A stretch of 64,000 bases of DNA from Myxococcales bacterium (GCA_016191815.1 JACPVI010000081.1:154742-218741), one strand, 5' to 3'. Counted from the first letter of the stretch, positions 36,711 through 45,976 are shown. The notes: generated by a model from the letters alone, not told the origin. Made by a program: numbers and translations.

Positions 36711-37895
36711 GTGCAGCTCCCCACCGCCACGTGGATCCTGTTCGGCTTCGCCGCCTTCGGGATGGCGGCCAAGCTCCTGGGGCTGTTCTGCCTGTGGGTG
36801 ATCCTCCGGCGCAAGCTGCCCGAGCCGAAGAGCTACCCTCCCTTCAGCATCCTCAAGCCGCTCTGCGGCCTCGACGACGAGCTCTTGCAGAACCTGACAT
36901 CGCACGTGGAGCTGGACTACCCGGGCGGCTACGAGGTGCTGCTGGGCGTCCGCAGCGAGCAGGATCTCGCCTACCCGATCGCCCGCGACTTCGCCGCCGC
37001 GCACCCGCACCAGGTGAGGCTCGTTCTCCAGCAGGGGGAGCCGGGCCACAACCCGAAGGTAAACCAGCTCATCTCCCTCGCCCGCGAGGCGCGGCACCCG
37101 CTTCTGGCCACCACCGACTCCAACGTGAGGGTGGGCAGGCGCTTCCTGAGGGAGCACGCCGCGATGCTGGAGGACCCGAAGGTGGGGGTCAGCTCCAACC
37201 TGTTTGCGGGTGTGGGCGAGCAGCGGCTGGGGGCGATCTTGGACAACCTGCTCATCGCCTCGTTCGTGTGCCCCAACCTCGCCGGTGGGGAGGTGGCGCT
37301 CGGCATCGATCAGATCATGGGCAAGTCGCTGGCGATGCGGCGGGAGGTGCTGGAGGAGATCGGCGGCTGGCACGCGGTGAAGGACGTGCTCGCCGAGGAC
37401 GCGCTTTTGGCCAAGCTGCTCCGGGAGCGGAAGTACCGGGCGAAGCTCTGCTCTTCGATGGTGCACAACGTGCAGACCACCCAGCCCCTCTCGCACTACT
37501 GGGGGCGGCACACCCGCTGGCTGATGATCCGCTTCCGCGTCTTCCTCGGCGGGGTGGTGCTCGAGCCAATCCTCAACACCACGGTGCTGGCGCTGGCCGG
37601 GGCGCTGGTTGCCTTTGCCTCTCCGGCGGCGTGGGCCCTTCTCGGCGCCGCGGTGGCCTTCGAAGTCGCCTTCACCCAGGTCTGCGCGTTGCTGGCGAGA
37701 GGGCATGGCTTCAAGCCGCATCACCTCCTGCTGGTGCCGCTGCGAGATCTTCTCTTTGCGTGCGCGTGGCTGAGGGGTGCCACAATGCGCTGGGTGACCT
37801 GGAGGGGGAACCGGCTGCACGTGCTCGCGCGGACGCGGCTGGCGGCGCCGGTGGCGTTGAGCCGGGTGAAGAAGATGCAGCGGCTGGGGCGGTAA
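36711..37895 (+). CDS. GT21-like glycosyltransferase (glucosylceramide synthase type)
   Basis: 394 aa. Motifs of processive-type GT-A enzymes of family GT21: LKPLCGLDDELLQNL (first Asp pair, about 45), TTDSNVRVG (about 138), EDALLAKLL (about 225) and GRHTRWLM (RxxRW, about 262). Hydrophobic segments flank the enzyme at both ends (about 9-29 and 285-340). Known members glucosylate ceramide or other lipids. Myxobacteria are known to make sphingolipid-like molecules, so this is a plausible candidate, but hopanoid or other lipid acceptors are equally possible. GTG start at 36711. Confidence 0.82.
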   Translation: MQLPTATWILFGFAAFGMAAKLLGLFCLWVILRRKLPEPKSYPPFSILKPLCGLDDELLQNLTSHVELDYPGGYEVLLGVRSEQDLAYPIARDFAAAHPHQVRLVLQQGEPGHNPKVNQLISLAREARHPLLATTDSNVRVGRRFLREHAAMLEDPKVGVSSNLFAGVGEQRLGAILDNLLIASFVCPNLAGGEVALGIDQIMGKSLAMRREVLEEIGGWHAVKDVLAEDALLAKLLRERKYRAKLCSSMVHNVQTTQPLSHYWGRHTRWLMIRFRVFLGGVVLEPILNTTVLALAGALVAFASPAAWALLGAAVAFEVAFTQVCALLARGHGFKPHHLLLVPLRDLLFACAWLRGATMRWVTWRGNRLHVLARTRLAAPVALSRVKKMQRLGR

Positions 37896-37936
37896 GCCCC
37901 GGCGGTCGGCCAGCCCGTGCTCCGGAGGCCCGCCCG

Positions 37937-40498
37937 TCAGCGGGCGCGCGCCGGCGGCTGGGCCCGAAGGGGATCCTCCGGCCAGCTGTGGCGCGGGTAC
38001 TTTCGCGCAAGCTCCCGCTTCACCGCGGCGTAGTGGCGCGACCAGAACCCGGCCAGGTCGGTGGTCACCTGCACCGCGCGCTGGTTCGGCGCAAGCAAGT
38101 GCAAGACCAGGGGGACCTTCCCGCCGCAGACCGTGGGCCCACGCTCCATCCCGAAGAAGTCCTGCAGGCGTGAGGCGAGGTGCGGAGGCTTGCCGCGCTC
38201 GTAGCGGACGCGCACGCGCCGGCCGCCGGGGAGCGCGACGTGCTCCGGGGCGTGGGTGGACAACAGCCGCGCTTGCTCCGGCGCCAGCCTGGCCGAGAGC
38301 GCAGGCAAGAGCGCCCCCTCCAGCTCGCGGAAGCTGGTGGCCCCCCCGCACCGCTCGGAGAGCGCCGAGCTCACCAGCTCGTCGCTCGCCTTTGGGAACC
38401 CAGCCTGGGGATAGGTGCGCCCCAGCAACTCGATGCGCGCGAGAAACGACTCCATCGCCTCCGGATCGACAAAGCGGCCCGCGCCCGCCGCGAGGGCGTG
38501 GGAAAGCAGAAGCCGCGCGGCTTCCTCCGAAGGCGGCGCCGGCCGGCGCGACTGCTCGAGCACGAGGCCGCCGTAGGAGAGCCTCACCGACCGCTCCACT
38601 CGCTCCTGCGACTCGCTCCAGGCCAGCTCGTCTGCCTCGGCCAACTCGTCCGGGAACAGCTCCAAAAGCCACTCCGGCTCGACCTTGCTCGCCATGTGGA
38701 CGATGGCTCCGGGTCCGCCCTTCCCGGGCCGCTCCTCGGCTTCGATCGCCACCAAGAGCTCCGGCTCGCGGACCACGCTGGCCTCGGAGAGCAGCGCCGA
38801 GCCCCCGCCGCACAGGAGCAGCTCGTTCCCGTTCGGCTTTCGCCTCCGGGCCACCCGATCGGGATAGCCGGCGAGGATGCTCAGCAGCACTGCCTCCTGC
38901 ACGGCCCCGTCGGTCTTCGGCCGGGGGGCCGAGCGGTCGGCCATCCTCCCGAGCTGTCGGCGCACCCGCTCCACGGCCTGGGCCCCGCCGGCGTCGAGCC
39001 CGAAGGCCCGCATCCGTGAGGCAGGTGCCTTCTCCGACCGCGCCCGGTCGAGTCGGTCCAGGATCTCCAGGAGATCCGACGGACCGCTGGGGCCGCCCGC
39101 CCGCCGGCCCTCAGCCTGGAGCTGGGCCCGCGCCTCGATCCTCACGTCGCGCTCGCCGAGGATCGCCGCCACCGCCACGCCCTCCGCCGCGACGCCCCGC
39201 CGCTCCGCCTCGGTCACCACCCGGGAGAGCCGCGGGTGTGCGGGGAAGCGCAGCACCCGCCGGCCCGGCTCGGTGAGCCCTCCTTCCCGGTCCACCGCTC
39301 CGAGCCGCCTCAGGAGCGAATCGGCCGCCTCCAGCGCGGAGGGCGGCGGAGCCTCGAAGAAGGGAAAGCTCGAGAGGTCCGAGACGCCGCTCGCCCGCAA
39401 GGAGAGCACCGCCTCGGAGAGGTCGAGGCGGCGGATCTCCGGCACCTCGTGCTCGGCCCGCGCCTCGTAGTCCTCCCGGGTGTACAGCCTGAGGCACAAC
39501 CCCGCGCGGGTTCTCCCGGCCCGACCGGCGCGCTGGGCGGCCGAGGCCTTGCTCACCTTGGCGACCCTCAGCGCGGGCAGGCCCGACCAGGGCGAGTGCG
39601 AGGCGATTCGCGCCAGCCCGCTGTCCACCACCGCGCCCACGCCCTCGATGGTCACCGAGGTCTCGGCGACGTTGGTGGAGAGAATGACCTTCCGCCGCGC
39701 TCCCGGGCGAACGGCGCGATCCTGATCCACGGCTGGAAGATCCCCGTGGAGAGCGCACAGCTCCAGGCCGCTTCGCCGGGCGTGCTCCTCGCAGGCCTCG
39801 CGCGCCCTTCGGATCTCCGCCGCGCCGGGAAGGAAGACCAGCACGTCTCCATAGGCGCCCGCGGCGGCGAGCCGCTTGAGCGCTCCCAATACTTGTTGTT
39901 CCAGCGGCCTTAAGTCCGGTGAGGGGAGGTGCTCGATCGCCACCTCGAAGCGGCGACCCTCGGATCTGAGGACGGGGCACCCCCCAAGATAGGCCGCCAC
40001 CGGCTCCGCCTCGATGGTCGCCGACATCACCGCGAGCAGGAGGTCCGGCCGCCTTCCGCCGCGCAGGCGCTGGAGGAGGGCCAGCCCCAGATCTCCGGCC
40101 AGGTGCCTCTCGTGGAACTCGTCGAGCACCACCGCTCCCACTCCCGGGAGCGTCGGGCTGGACAAGAGGCGCCGGGTCAGCACCCCTTCGGTGACGAAGA
40201 GCAGCCGCGTCTTCGGCCCGCGGACTTCGTCGAAGCGCACCTGATAGCCGGCCGTCTCCCCCGCCCGCTCGCCCAGCTCCTCGGCCACTCGGGCGGCGGC
40301 GAGGCGGGTGGCGAGGCGGCGCGGCTGGAGCACCAGGACTTCCTTGTCCCCGGCGAGCCCCGCTTCGAGGATGGCGCGCGGGACGCGAGTCGTCTTGCCG
40401 GCTCCCGGAGGAGCGACCAACACCAGGGCGCCCTTCTCCCGGAGCGCGGTGACCGCGTCCGGGAGAAGCGGGTCGATGGGCAGAGCTACCCGTCGCAT
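37937..40498 (-). CDS. hrpB: ATP-dependent helicase HrpB
   Basis: 853 aa, family length. DEAH/RHA-type helicase: Walker A APPGAGKTT (29-37), the box II DEFH in VVLDEFHERHL, motif III in AVMSATIEAEPVA, and motif VI-region QRAGRAGRTRAGLC. The C-terminal portion (FPDELAEADELAW, ..., ATDLAGFWSRHYAAVK) is the HrpB-specific region ending near KYPRHSWPEDPL. The biological role of HrpB is poorly known. The 5' side carries a large fold-back repeat at 40545-40702. Confidence 0.93.
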   Translation of the reverse strand: MRRVALPIDPLLPDAVTALREKGALVLVAPPGAGKTTRVPRAILEAGLAGDKEVLVLQPRRLATRLAAARVAEELGERAGETAGYQVRFDEVRGPKTRLLFVTEGVLTRRLLSSPTLPGVGAVVLDEFHERHLAGDLGLALLQRLRGGRRPDLLLAVMSATIEAEPVAAYLGGCPVLRSEGRRFEVAIEHLPSPDLRPLEQQVLGALKRLAAAGAYGDVLVFLPGAAEIRRAREACEEHARRSGLELCALHGDLPAVDQDRAVRPGARRKVILSTNVAETSVTIEGVGAVVDSGLARIASHSPWSGLPALRVAKVSKASAAQRAGRAGRTRAGLCLRLYTREDYEARAEHEVPEIRRLDLSEAVLSLRASGVSDLSSFPFFEAPPPSALEAADSLLRRLGAVDREGGLTEPGRRVLRFPAHPRLSRVVTEAERRGVAAEGVAVAAILGERDVRIEARAQLQAEGRRAGGPSGPSDLLEILDRLDRARSEKAPASRMRAFGLDAGGAQAVERVRRQLGRMADRSAPRPKTDGAVQEAVLLSILAGYPDRVARRRKPNGNELLLCGGGSALLSEASVVREPELLVAIEAEERPGKGGPGAIVHMASKVEPEWLLELFPDELAEADELAWSESQERVERSVRLSYGGLVLEQSRRPAPPSEEAARLLLSHALAAGAGRFVDPEAMESFLARIELLGRTYPQAGFPKASDELVSSALSERCGGATSFRELEGALLPALSARLAPEQARLLSTHAPEHVALPGGRRVRVRYERGKPPHLASRLQDFFGMERGPTVCGGKVPLVLHLLAPNQRAVQVTTDLAGFWSRHYAAVKRELARKYPRHSWPEDPLRAQPPARAR

Positions 40499-40544
40499 GC
40501 TTGAACACAGTTGGCGGCGAGGCGCCGCCTCGAGTTCGCCCTGC

Positions 40545-40702
40545 CCCCAGAATTCACCTGGGCTGACCGTGCCTCGCTTGCCCTCTCGCCCGATCTCATC
40601 GTCGCTCGGCGCGCCGTGCCACTGGGCACTCTCACGCCTCGCTCCTCGATATCTGGCGAGATTGCGGCGCGATCCACTGGTCGACCCAGGTGAACTCTGG
40701 GG
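40545..40702. repeat. 158-bp fold-back element with 24-bp imperfect inverted ends
   Basis: The left arm 40545-40568 and right arm 40679-40702 match as inverted copies at 21 of 24 positions (shared core CCCAGGTGAA). The centre also folds: GTGCC/GGCAC at 40616-40629 around an ACTG loop. The two centres coincide (about 40623), so nearly the whole segment can fold on itself. It lies between hrpB (start 40498) and the stop codon at 40703 of the upstream gene. It has no gene, and looks like a miniature inverted-repeat element or a leader structure of hrpB. Confidence 0.6.
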
Positions 40703-41605
40703 TTAGGCCTGGGCGCGCTGGCCGGATGCCGTCCGCCGTCCGCGCTGCTTCGCTCGGCCGACGGGCGGAGGAGGGGGAGCGTCGGGAGGCGACGCGGAAG
40801 CGCGCCGGGCGGCTCGCGTGCCGTCCGCGGCAGAAGCGGACCGAGGAGCGGAGCCATCGGAGGCGGGCGGGGAGGCCCTTGTCTTCTCCGCCCCGGACGG
40901 GGCCGGCGCCGCCCGCCGCCTGGCCCTGGCCCCGATGCCCGAGGCTTCGTAGCTCCCCTCCACCGGAAGCAGCGCCGCCTGGGCCAGCAGGCGTGCCTGG
41001 CCCACGAGCCGCTCCGCCTTGCCCCCGGCCGTCACCAGGGCGGCGAGGACCTCCGCAGAGCTCGCCGGTTCGGCCGCGGGCGAATTGGCGGCCCGCCATC
41101 GGGCGAACGCGGCGCAGAGCTGCTCCACCACCGGAGGCGCGAACGCGAACGAGGGCTGGGCGAACATCCGCTTCACGTAGCTGGCGCCAAGCCGCTTGTC
41201 GAAGGCCGCGGCCCACTTCTCCACCGCCTCGCGGGGCGCCTTCCGCAAGGAGGAGAGCTTCTGCTTGGGCGGGAAGAGCGCTTCCAGCACCGGAGCACGG
41301 CTCCCGGCGTGAAAGGTGATGCCGGCCTGGAGTTTCTCCAGCGAGTCGACCCACTCCTCCTGCGTCTGGCGGACGTGCTCGTCCCGAGCGGCGGAGAGCT
41401 CCGGGAGGGCGAGCGCTCGCTCGGCCAGCTCGCGGTGCTCGTCGAGGAAGGCTCCAATCACCTCAGCGGCCTCGGAGAGCCAGGCTCGCTCCCGGGCGAG
41501 GCCCTGCCGCTTGCCAAGGCCTGCGAAGGCCGCCGAGAGCCGATCGCGGACCAGCCGCGCGTGGGAGACGAGATCATACGCTTCGAGGGGCGACAGCTGG
41601 CTCAT
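40703..41605 (-). CDS. Unknown protein with Arg/Ala/Pro-rich basic tail
   Basis: 300 aa from ATG at 41605 (an earlier in-frame ATG at 41629 is less likely). Residues about 1-215 are helical and fold-like, with RDRLSAAFAGLGKRQG and LRKAPREAVEKWAAAFDKRLGASY. From about 215 on it becomes a low-complexity tail dominated by Ala, Arg, Pro and Ser with AKQRGRRTASGQRAQ at the end, like histone-like or nucleic-acid-binding tails. No family recognised. The tail could bind DNA or RNA; this is inference. Confidence 0.6.
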   Translation of the reverse strand: MSQLSPLEAYDLVSHARLVRDRLSAAFAGLGKRQGLARERAWLSEAAEVIGAFLDEHRELAERALALPELSAARDEHVRQTQEEWVDSLEKLQAGITFHAGSRAPVLEALFPPKQKLSSLRKAPREAVEKWAAAFDKRLGASYVKRMFAQPSFAFAPPVVEQLCAAFARWRAANSPAAEPASSAEVLAALVTAGGKAERLVGQARLLAQAALLPVEGSYEASGIGARARRRAAPAPSGAEKTRASPPASDGSAPRSASAADGTRAARRASASPPDAPPPPPVGRAKQRGRRTASGQRAQA

Positions 41606-41823
41606 GGCCGGCCGGGCATAGCACATCACCGGGCGGCGCAGGTCGATGCGGCTGGCGGCGTCCGGGGAAGGGCTGGCGCCCGAGCTTGCCTGGGCCAGCC
41701 GGCGCCGGCCTCATTCTCGCGGCCGTTGCGCCATCAGCCCTGGGGGCCTCCACGACTCGGCCTGAGCGGATCAAGCGCCGCCGCGACTGGCCGGGGCCGG
41801 CACCGATCCGCTTCGCCGGCCCC

Positions 41824-42513
41824 TCATCCGCCGAGCAGGGCGGCGAGCGCGCCGGGGGCGGACAGGTCGCCGTAGGCGTGCGTCGCCCCGCGGGCAAGAA
41901 GCTGCTCGGCAGTGAAGGAGCCGGTGCCGACTCCCAGGCACTCGGCTCCGATGGTGGTCGCCGCCGCGACGTCTTTCGGGGTGTCGCCGATCACCACCAC
42001 CCGGCAGTCGGCCGTAGCCTTTCCGAGCTTCCGGGCGCCGCGCTCGGCGCCGATGCGCAACAATTCCGCCCGATCCTCCGAGTCGCAGCCGAAGCCGCCG
42101 AAGGCGAAGCGATGGAACAGCCCGACCCGGGAGAGCTTCACCCGCGCGCCCTCGCGAATGTTCCCGGTCCCGAGCCCCACCGCGAGTCCAAGCCGGAGCG
42201 AGGCGTCCACCGCCTCTCGCATCCCGTCGTGGATCCGGTAGCGGCCCATGTCGGCCTCGGACACCTCGCGCTCGAGCACCTCCACGTAGACCGGGAGGAT
42301 GGCGTCGATCGCGACCTCCGAGGCCTCGCGGCCGATTGCCTCCAAAGCCTTGCGGACGATCGCCCGGTCGGTCATCCCGTCGAGCCGGAAGCTCGAGCAC
42401 GCATCCAGCCGCCCGTACAGCCGCTCGAAGGTACGCTCGAGGGCGCGACGCCCGACACCACCGGTGGTGACCAGGGTGCCATCCACATCGAAGAGCAAGA
42501 CGGTAGGCTGCAT
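41824..42513 (-). CDS. HAD-superfamily phosphatase (phosphoglycolate phosphatase-like)
   Basis: 229 aa. Motif I DVDGTL with nucleophile Asp9 near the N-terminus, a cap domain at about 20-90, motif II GTGN (about 115) and the closing GDTPKDVAAATTIGAE with Asp pair. The overall arrangement resembles Gph/phosphatase members that hydrolyse small phosphate esters. Substrate not decidable. The upstream side contains a copy of the dispersed CTCTCCC repeat. Confidence 0.85.
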   Translation of the reverse strand: MQPTVLLFDVDGTLVTTGGVGRRALERTFERLYGRLDACSSFRLDGMTDRAIVRKALEAIGREASEVAIDAILPVYVEVLEREVSEADMGRYRIHDGMREAVDASLRLGLAVGLGTGNIREGARVKLSRVGLFHRFAFGGFGCDSEDRAELLRIGAERGARKLGKATADCRVVVIGDTPKDVAAATTIGAECLGVGTGSFTAEQLLARGATHAYGDLSAPGALAALLGG

Positions 42514-42522
42514 TCGCGCTGG

Positions 42523-42552
42523 CTCTCTCCCAAAGAGGGAGAGGGAAGGGTG
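42523..42552. repeat. Dispersed CTCTCCC/GGGTGAGG hairpin repeat, copy 2
   Basis: CTCTCCC (42525-42531), AAAGA, GGGAGAG (42537-42543), then GGGAAGGGTGA. Same plan as 429-465 and 48908-48940. Lies between the HAD gene start and the matrixin-like gene end. Confidence 0.55.
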
Positions 42553-42570
42553 AGGCGGGGCGAATCCTCG

Positions 42571-44748
42571 CTACCTCCTCCTGCGCTTGCTCGACAGAGA
42601 AATCAACGCGAGCAGCGGGCAGGCGGCGATCAGTCCCACTCCGGCGGAGCAGCCGCAGCCGTCGGTGCTGACCGAGCCGCCGCCACCTCCGCCGCCTCCG
42701 CCTCCGCCGCCTCCGCCTCCTCCCCACCAACCCGAGCCGCCGCCCGAGCCTCCGCCTCCTCCTCCCGCGCCCCCGCCCGAGCCCCCGTCGTACTCCGGTG
42801 GAGGCAGGCAGTAGGTCGACCCGCCCGCAGGCTGGCAGCTCGTGCCCACCGGGCACATCAGCGGGTTGTTGACGTTGCACTCCAGGCGGCATCGGTTGGC
42901 GATGCACACCAGTCCGGGCTGGCAGGCGTAGATGTCGGAGGGCGGCAGGTAGCCGCAGAACTGGTTGACCCCCGCCCGCTGATCGTCGCAGGCGCACACC
43001 CCCACGCCCGCCGACACCTCGATGCAGGTGTTGCAGCTCGGCGCGGAGACGCTGCAGGTCTGGTAGCAACGGCTCTGGAAGCAGCTCAGCCCCGAGCCGC
43101 AGCTCCCCGCGTTGCAGGCGCCGCACCTGGCTCCGGGGGTGTTGGAGGGCATGCACACCGTCTGGCCTCCCACCGACTGGCAGGCCTCGCCGCTGCCGCA
43201 GGCGCCCGCCTGCCCCATCACGCACGGCTTGCGGCAGGTGAGGGGAGAGCCGACGCACAACAGGCCGCTCACGCAGGCGGTGAAGCCGCCGCCGGGCTTG
43301 GAGCCGCAGGGCTGGCCGGCGTAGGCGCGCTCGTCGGAGCAGGCGCAGTAGCCCACCCCGCCGCCGGCGTTGTAGCAGGCCTCGCAGCTCCCTGGGCTGG
43401 TGGGGTTGCAGGCCGAGTGGCACCGCCCGGCGATGCAGCTCAAGCCTTGCGCGCAGGGCGTGCTGACGTCACAGCCCTGGCATTCATTGGAGCCGCTGGA
43501 GGGGATGCACACCTTGTCGGTGCTGTTGGAGACGCCGAAGCAAGCGAAGCCGGAGGCGCAGGAGGTGCTCGAGCAGCTGTTGCAGCTGCCTCCCTGGCCC
43601 GCCCCGCCGCAGCAGGAGCGGCAGTAGGCCGCGGTCAGATCTCCGATGCACACTCCGCACGCCTTGCAGTAGCCGGAGACTTCGCAGCGGTCGCCCACGT
43701 TCCCGGTGGCCTCGCAGGAGCCGCTCACGCAGCCGTAGCCGATCGGGCACTGGGCGGGCGAGGTGCACTGATTGGTGCAGCGGCTCAGGGGCACGCAGAC
43801 GTTGCCGGAGCCGGCGGCCAGGCAGTCGTAGCCGCTCCCGCAGCTCGAGGCGCTGGTGCAGGAGACGGTGCACCAGTTGTGGATGCCGTCGGTGACGCAG
43901 TTGCCGGTCGAGCACTGCTGGCCGGACGTGCAGAACTTGCAGAGGTCCGGTGAGCCCACCGGCACCAGGCAGGCCTGACCGATGTTGGCGGCCTGGCAGG
44001 TGTAGGCCGTCGGGCAGGTCTGGCCGGCGGAGCAGTCCACGGTGCAGATCTTCGATGTGCTCCCCGGCGACCCGCGGCACTTGAGCGGGGATTGGCAGTT
44101 CGAGTCCTGCAGGCAGTTCGAGCCCTGTCCGCCGGTGGTGCCCGAGCCCGGGTAGACGGCGCAGACGTCGCTGATGTCGGGCGACTCGAGTACCCGCTTG
44201 ATGTCGCCGGGCGCGATGGAGGGGTACATCACCGCCACGTAGTTGTTGTTGGTGTGGTCCAGCCCGAGGAAGTGCCCGGCCTCGTGGAGCACCACGCTTT
44301 CGTAGTCGTAGCCGGTGCCGTTGGCCGACCATACGATGTTGTTGTTGAGTTCCATGTCGGCGTCGAAGATCTCTCCCGAGCCAGAGTAGTAGGTGGTGGT
44401 GGTGAGCCCGAGGGTGCTGTTGGTGTAGCGCCAGCTCGAGCCGCCCAGCCAGATCACCAGGTTCTGGTTGTCGGAGGCGTTGATGGCCGCGGTGCCGGAG
44501 GGGGAGGAGAAACTGCCGAGGAAGCTGACATCCCACTTGGTGCAGCTCGCGCCGACCTTCCGCCAGGTCCAGCTCTCGAAGCCGCGCTTCACCGCGTCGA
44601 GCACGGTGGGGTTGAAGGTGGACACCCCGTTGATCGACGAGTGGGAGTACACCTTGTAGTCCGAGGGAAGGCCGAACCACTTGTGCCCGCTGGGAGTGGC
44701 GAGCGCGGCGGGCGCGGCGAGGAGCGCGAGCGCGAGGAGGCGTCTCAC
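42571..44748 (-). CDS. Secreted matrixin-like metalloprotease with Cys-rich repeats and MYXO-CTERM-type tail
   Basis: 725 aa. Signal peptide (MRRLLALALLAAPAALAT). The catalytic domain (about 20-205) has the metzincin zinc motif HEAGHFLGLDH at about 154-164, preceded by the conserved SVVLHEAGH context, and a later Met-turn candidate VMYPS. About 500 residues of Cys-rich repeats follow, with spacing such as CSAGQTCP and CGSGLSC, each perhaps 30-40 aa. A Gly tract of 20-plus residues (about 660-695) precedes the tail, which starts GCGCSA and ends in four Arg. The start is GTG at 44748, fused to the stop of the upstream exported protein (GTGA). It likely digests extracellular protein. Confidence 0.9.
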   Translation of the reverse strand: MRRLLALALLAAPAALATPSGHKWFGLPSDYKVYSHSSINGVSTFNPTVLDAVKRGFESWTWRKVGASCTKWDVSFLGSFSSPSGTAAINASDNQNLVIWLGGSSWRYTNSTLGLTTTTYYSGSGEIFDADMELNNNIVWSANGTGYDYESVVLHEAGHFLGLDHTNNNYVAVMYPSIAPGDIKRVLESPDISDVCAVYPGSGTTGGQGSNCLQDSNCQSPLKCRGSPGSTSKICTVDCSAGQTCPTAYTCQAANIGQACLVPVGSPDLCKFCTSGQQCSTGNCVTDGIHNWCTVSCTSASSCGSGYDCLAAGSGNVCVPLSRCTNQCTSPAQCPIGYGCVSGSCEATGNVGDRCEVSGYCKACGVCIGDLTAAYCRSCCGGAGQGGSCNSCSSTSCASGFACFGVSNSTDKVCIPSSGSNECQGCDVSTPCAQGLSCIAGRCHSACNPTSPGSCEACYNAGGGVGYCACSDERAYAGQPCGSKPGGGFTACVSGLLCVGSPLTCRKPCVMGQAGACGSGEACQSVGGQTVCMPSNTPGARCGACNAGSCGSGLSCFQSRCYQTCSVSAPSCNTCIEVSAGVGVCACDDQRAGVNQFCGYLPPSDIYACQPGLVCIANRCRLECNVNNPLMCPVGTSCQPAGGSTYCLPPPEYDGGSGGGAGGGGGGSGGGSGWWGGGGGGGGGGGGGGGGSVSTDGCGCSAGVGLIAACPLLALISLSSKRRRR

Positions 44749-45323
44749 TTGGCCACCCCCTGCGCGCGGATGGCGCGGCGCACGCGCTCCAGGAGTTGCT
44801 GCGGGGTTCCCAAGTCCTCCTGGCCGAGCGACCAGATGCGGGGCAGCTTCGCGTCGGGGGTGCGCTGGTAGAGGGCCAAGCCCTCGAGGTGCCTCACCGC
44901 GCGAAGCTCTCCCACCTTGGAGCGCTCGAAGGCGACCTTCCCTGCGGCCAAGCTCCAGACCCCGAAGACGGTCGGGTCATCGGCGGCGCGCTCGAGGAAG
45001 AGCACCGCCTCTTCGCCCTCCTTGAACTGCGCGGCGCCCGACACCTTCTGGCCGATGGGCCCCACGACTCCGCCCGGCTGGCGCACCAGGAGGATGGCCG
45101 GGGCCTCGCCCTTCAGCCGCTCCTCCACGCGGATTTCGGCGTAGGTCCAGATGCGGCGTTGTCCCTCGTCCCACCGGGTCTGGATCTGCCCGACCGTACC
45201 GCGAACGATGACCGGCGCCGAGGCGGCCATCTCCTCGATGGTTTGGGAGACGATGACGGTCGCCGATGCGGTCGCGGCGGCGAGGGCCAGCAAGGCCGCC
45301 GCGCGTGGCAATCGCGAGAACAT
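44745..45323 (-). CDS. Exported protein coupled to the matrixin-like protease
   Basis: 192 aa. Signal peptide (AAALLALAAATASA, cleavage near 20-22). Residues 25-130 include VIVRGTVGQIQTRWDEGQ and TYAEIRVEERLKGEA, a small beta-rich domain. Its last codons overlap the GTG of the protease by 4 nt, which usually means joint function. It could be an inhibitor, chaperone or substrate-recognition partner; not recognised as a known family. ATG at 45323 is chosen because GGGAG lies about 9 nt upstream; the GTG at 45332 does not fit as well. Confidence 0.7.
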   Translation of the reverse strand: MFSRLPRAAALLALAAATASATVIVSQTIEEMAASAPVIVRGTVGQIQTRWDEGQRRIWTYAEIRVEERLKGEAPAILLVRQPGGVVGPIGQKVSGAAQFKEGEEAVLFLERAADDPTVFGVWSLAAGKVAFERSKVGELRAVRHLEGLALYQRTPDAKLPRIWSLGQEDLGTPQQLLERVRRAIRAQGVAK

Positions 45324-45373
45324 GAGGTCCACTCCCGGAGCCGGCCCCAGTGCAGATCCGGTAGTCTACCAGC

Positions 45374-45967
45374 CTACGGCTCCATCTTGGTGAGGCTCTG
45401 CTGGATGGCCTCCCGGACCGCCGCGTCTTGCTCTTTTCCCAGGCGTTCCTCAAGGGTTTTCCTTGCCTCGGCGGTGCCGATCCGGCCGAGTGCCCTCGCG
45501 GCGGCGTCTCGCATCCTGGGCTCTTCGCTCTCCAGCAAAGGCGCGAGGGTGGACAGAGCCTTCTCTCCGGCGCGGTGCGCCAACGCCGCCACCGCCGTGG
45601 AGCGGTACTGGACGTCCACCTTGGGGTCGGCGACCAAGTCCTGCAGCCTCTTCTCGGCCTCGGGGTTGTCCACCAGCGCCATCGAGGCCACGGCCCGGGT
45701 GCGGGTGGTGGGGAGCTGGGAGGCGTCCGCGTACAGCTCGTCGAGGACCGCGAGGGCGCCGGGACCCAGCTCCTTGAATTCCTCTTCGGTGGGCACTCGC
45801 TCGTAGCCGGAGATGAGCGCCAAGACGCGTACCTTCATGTCCTGCGGCTTCGGTGGAGGTGCAGGCGGGCGCGCCTCCTCGGGCGGGCGCGAATTCTGGG
45901 TCACGCATCCGGAGGCGAGCGTCAAAGCCGCGGCCCACCACAGCCAGAAGAGATTGGGGTTTCGCAT
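45374..45967 (-). CDS. HEAT-repeat lipoprotein
   Basis: 197 aa. Lipoprotein signal LASGC (lipid Cys about 21), then a Pro-rich linker PPAPPPKPQ. The rest (about 60-195) consists of helical pairs with the HEAT-like pattern ADPKVDVQYRSTAVAAL and SEEPRMRDAAARALGRIG. HEAT repeats mediate protein contacts. It lies directly between the two protease genes on the same strand, with 9 nt separation on one side, so it belongs to this transcript. Confidence 0.85.
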   Translation of the reverse strand: MRNPNLFWLWWAAALTLASGCVTQNSRPPEEARPPAPPPKPQDMKVRVLALISGYERVPTEEEFKELGPGALAVLDELYADASQLPTTRTRAVASMALVDNPEAEKRLQDLVADPKVDVQYRSTAVAALAHRAGEKALSTLAPLLESEEPRMRDAAARALGRIGTAEARKTLEERLGKEQDAAVREAIQQSLTKMEP

Positions 45968-45976
45968 CGGCTCCTC

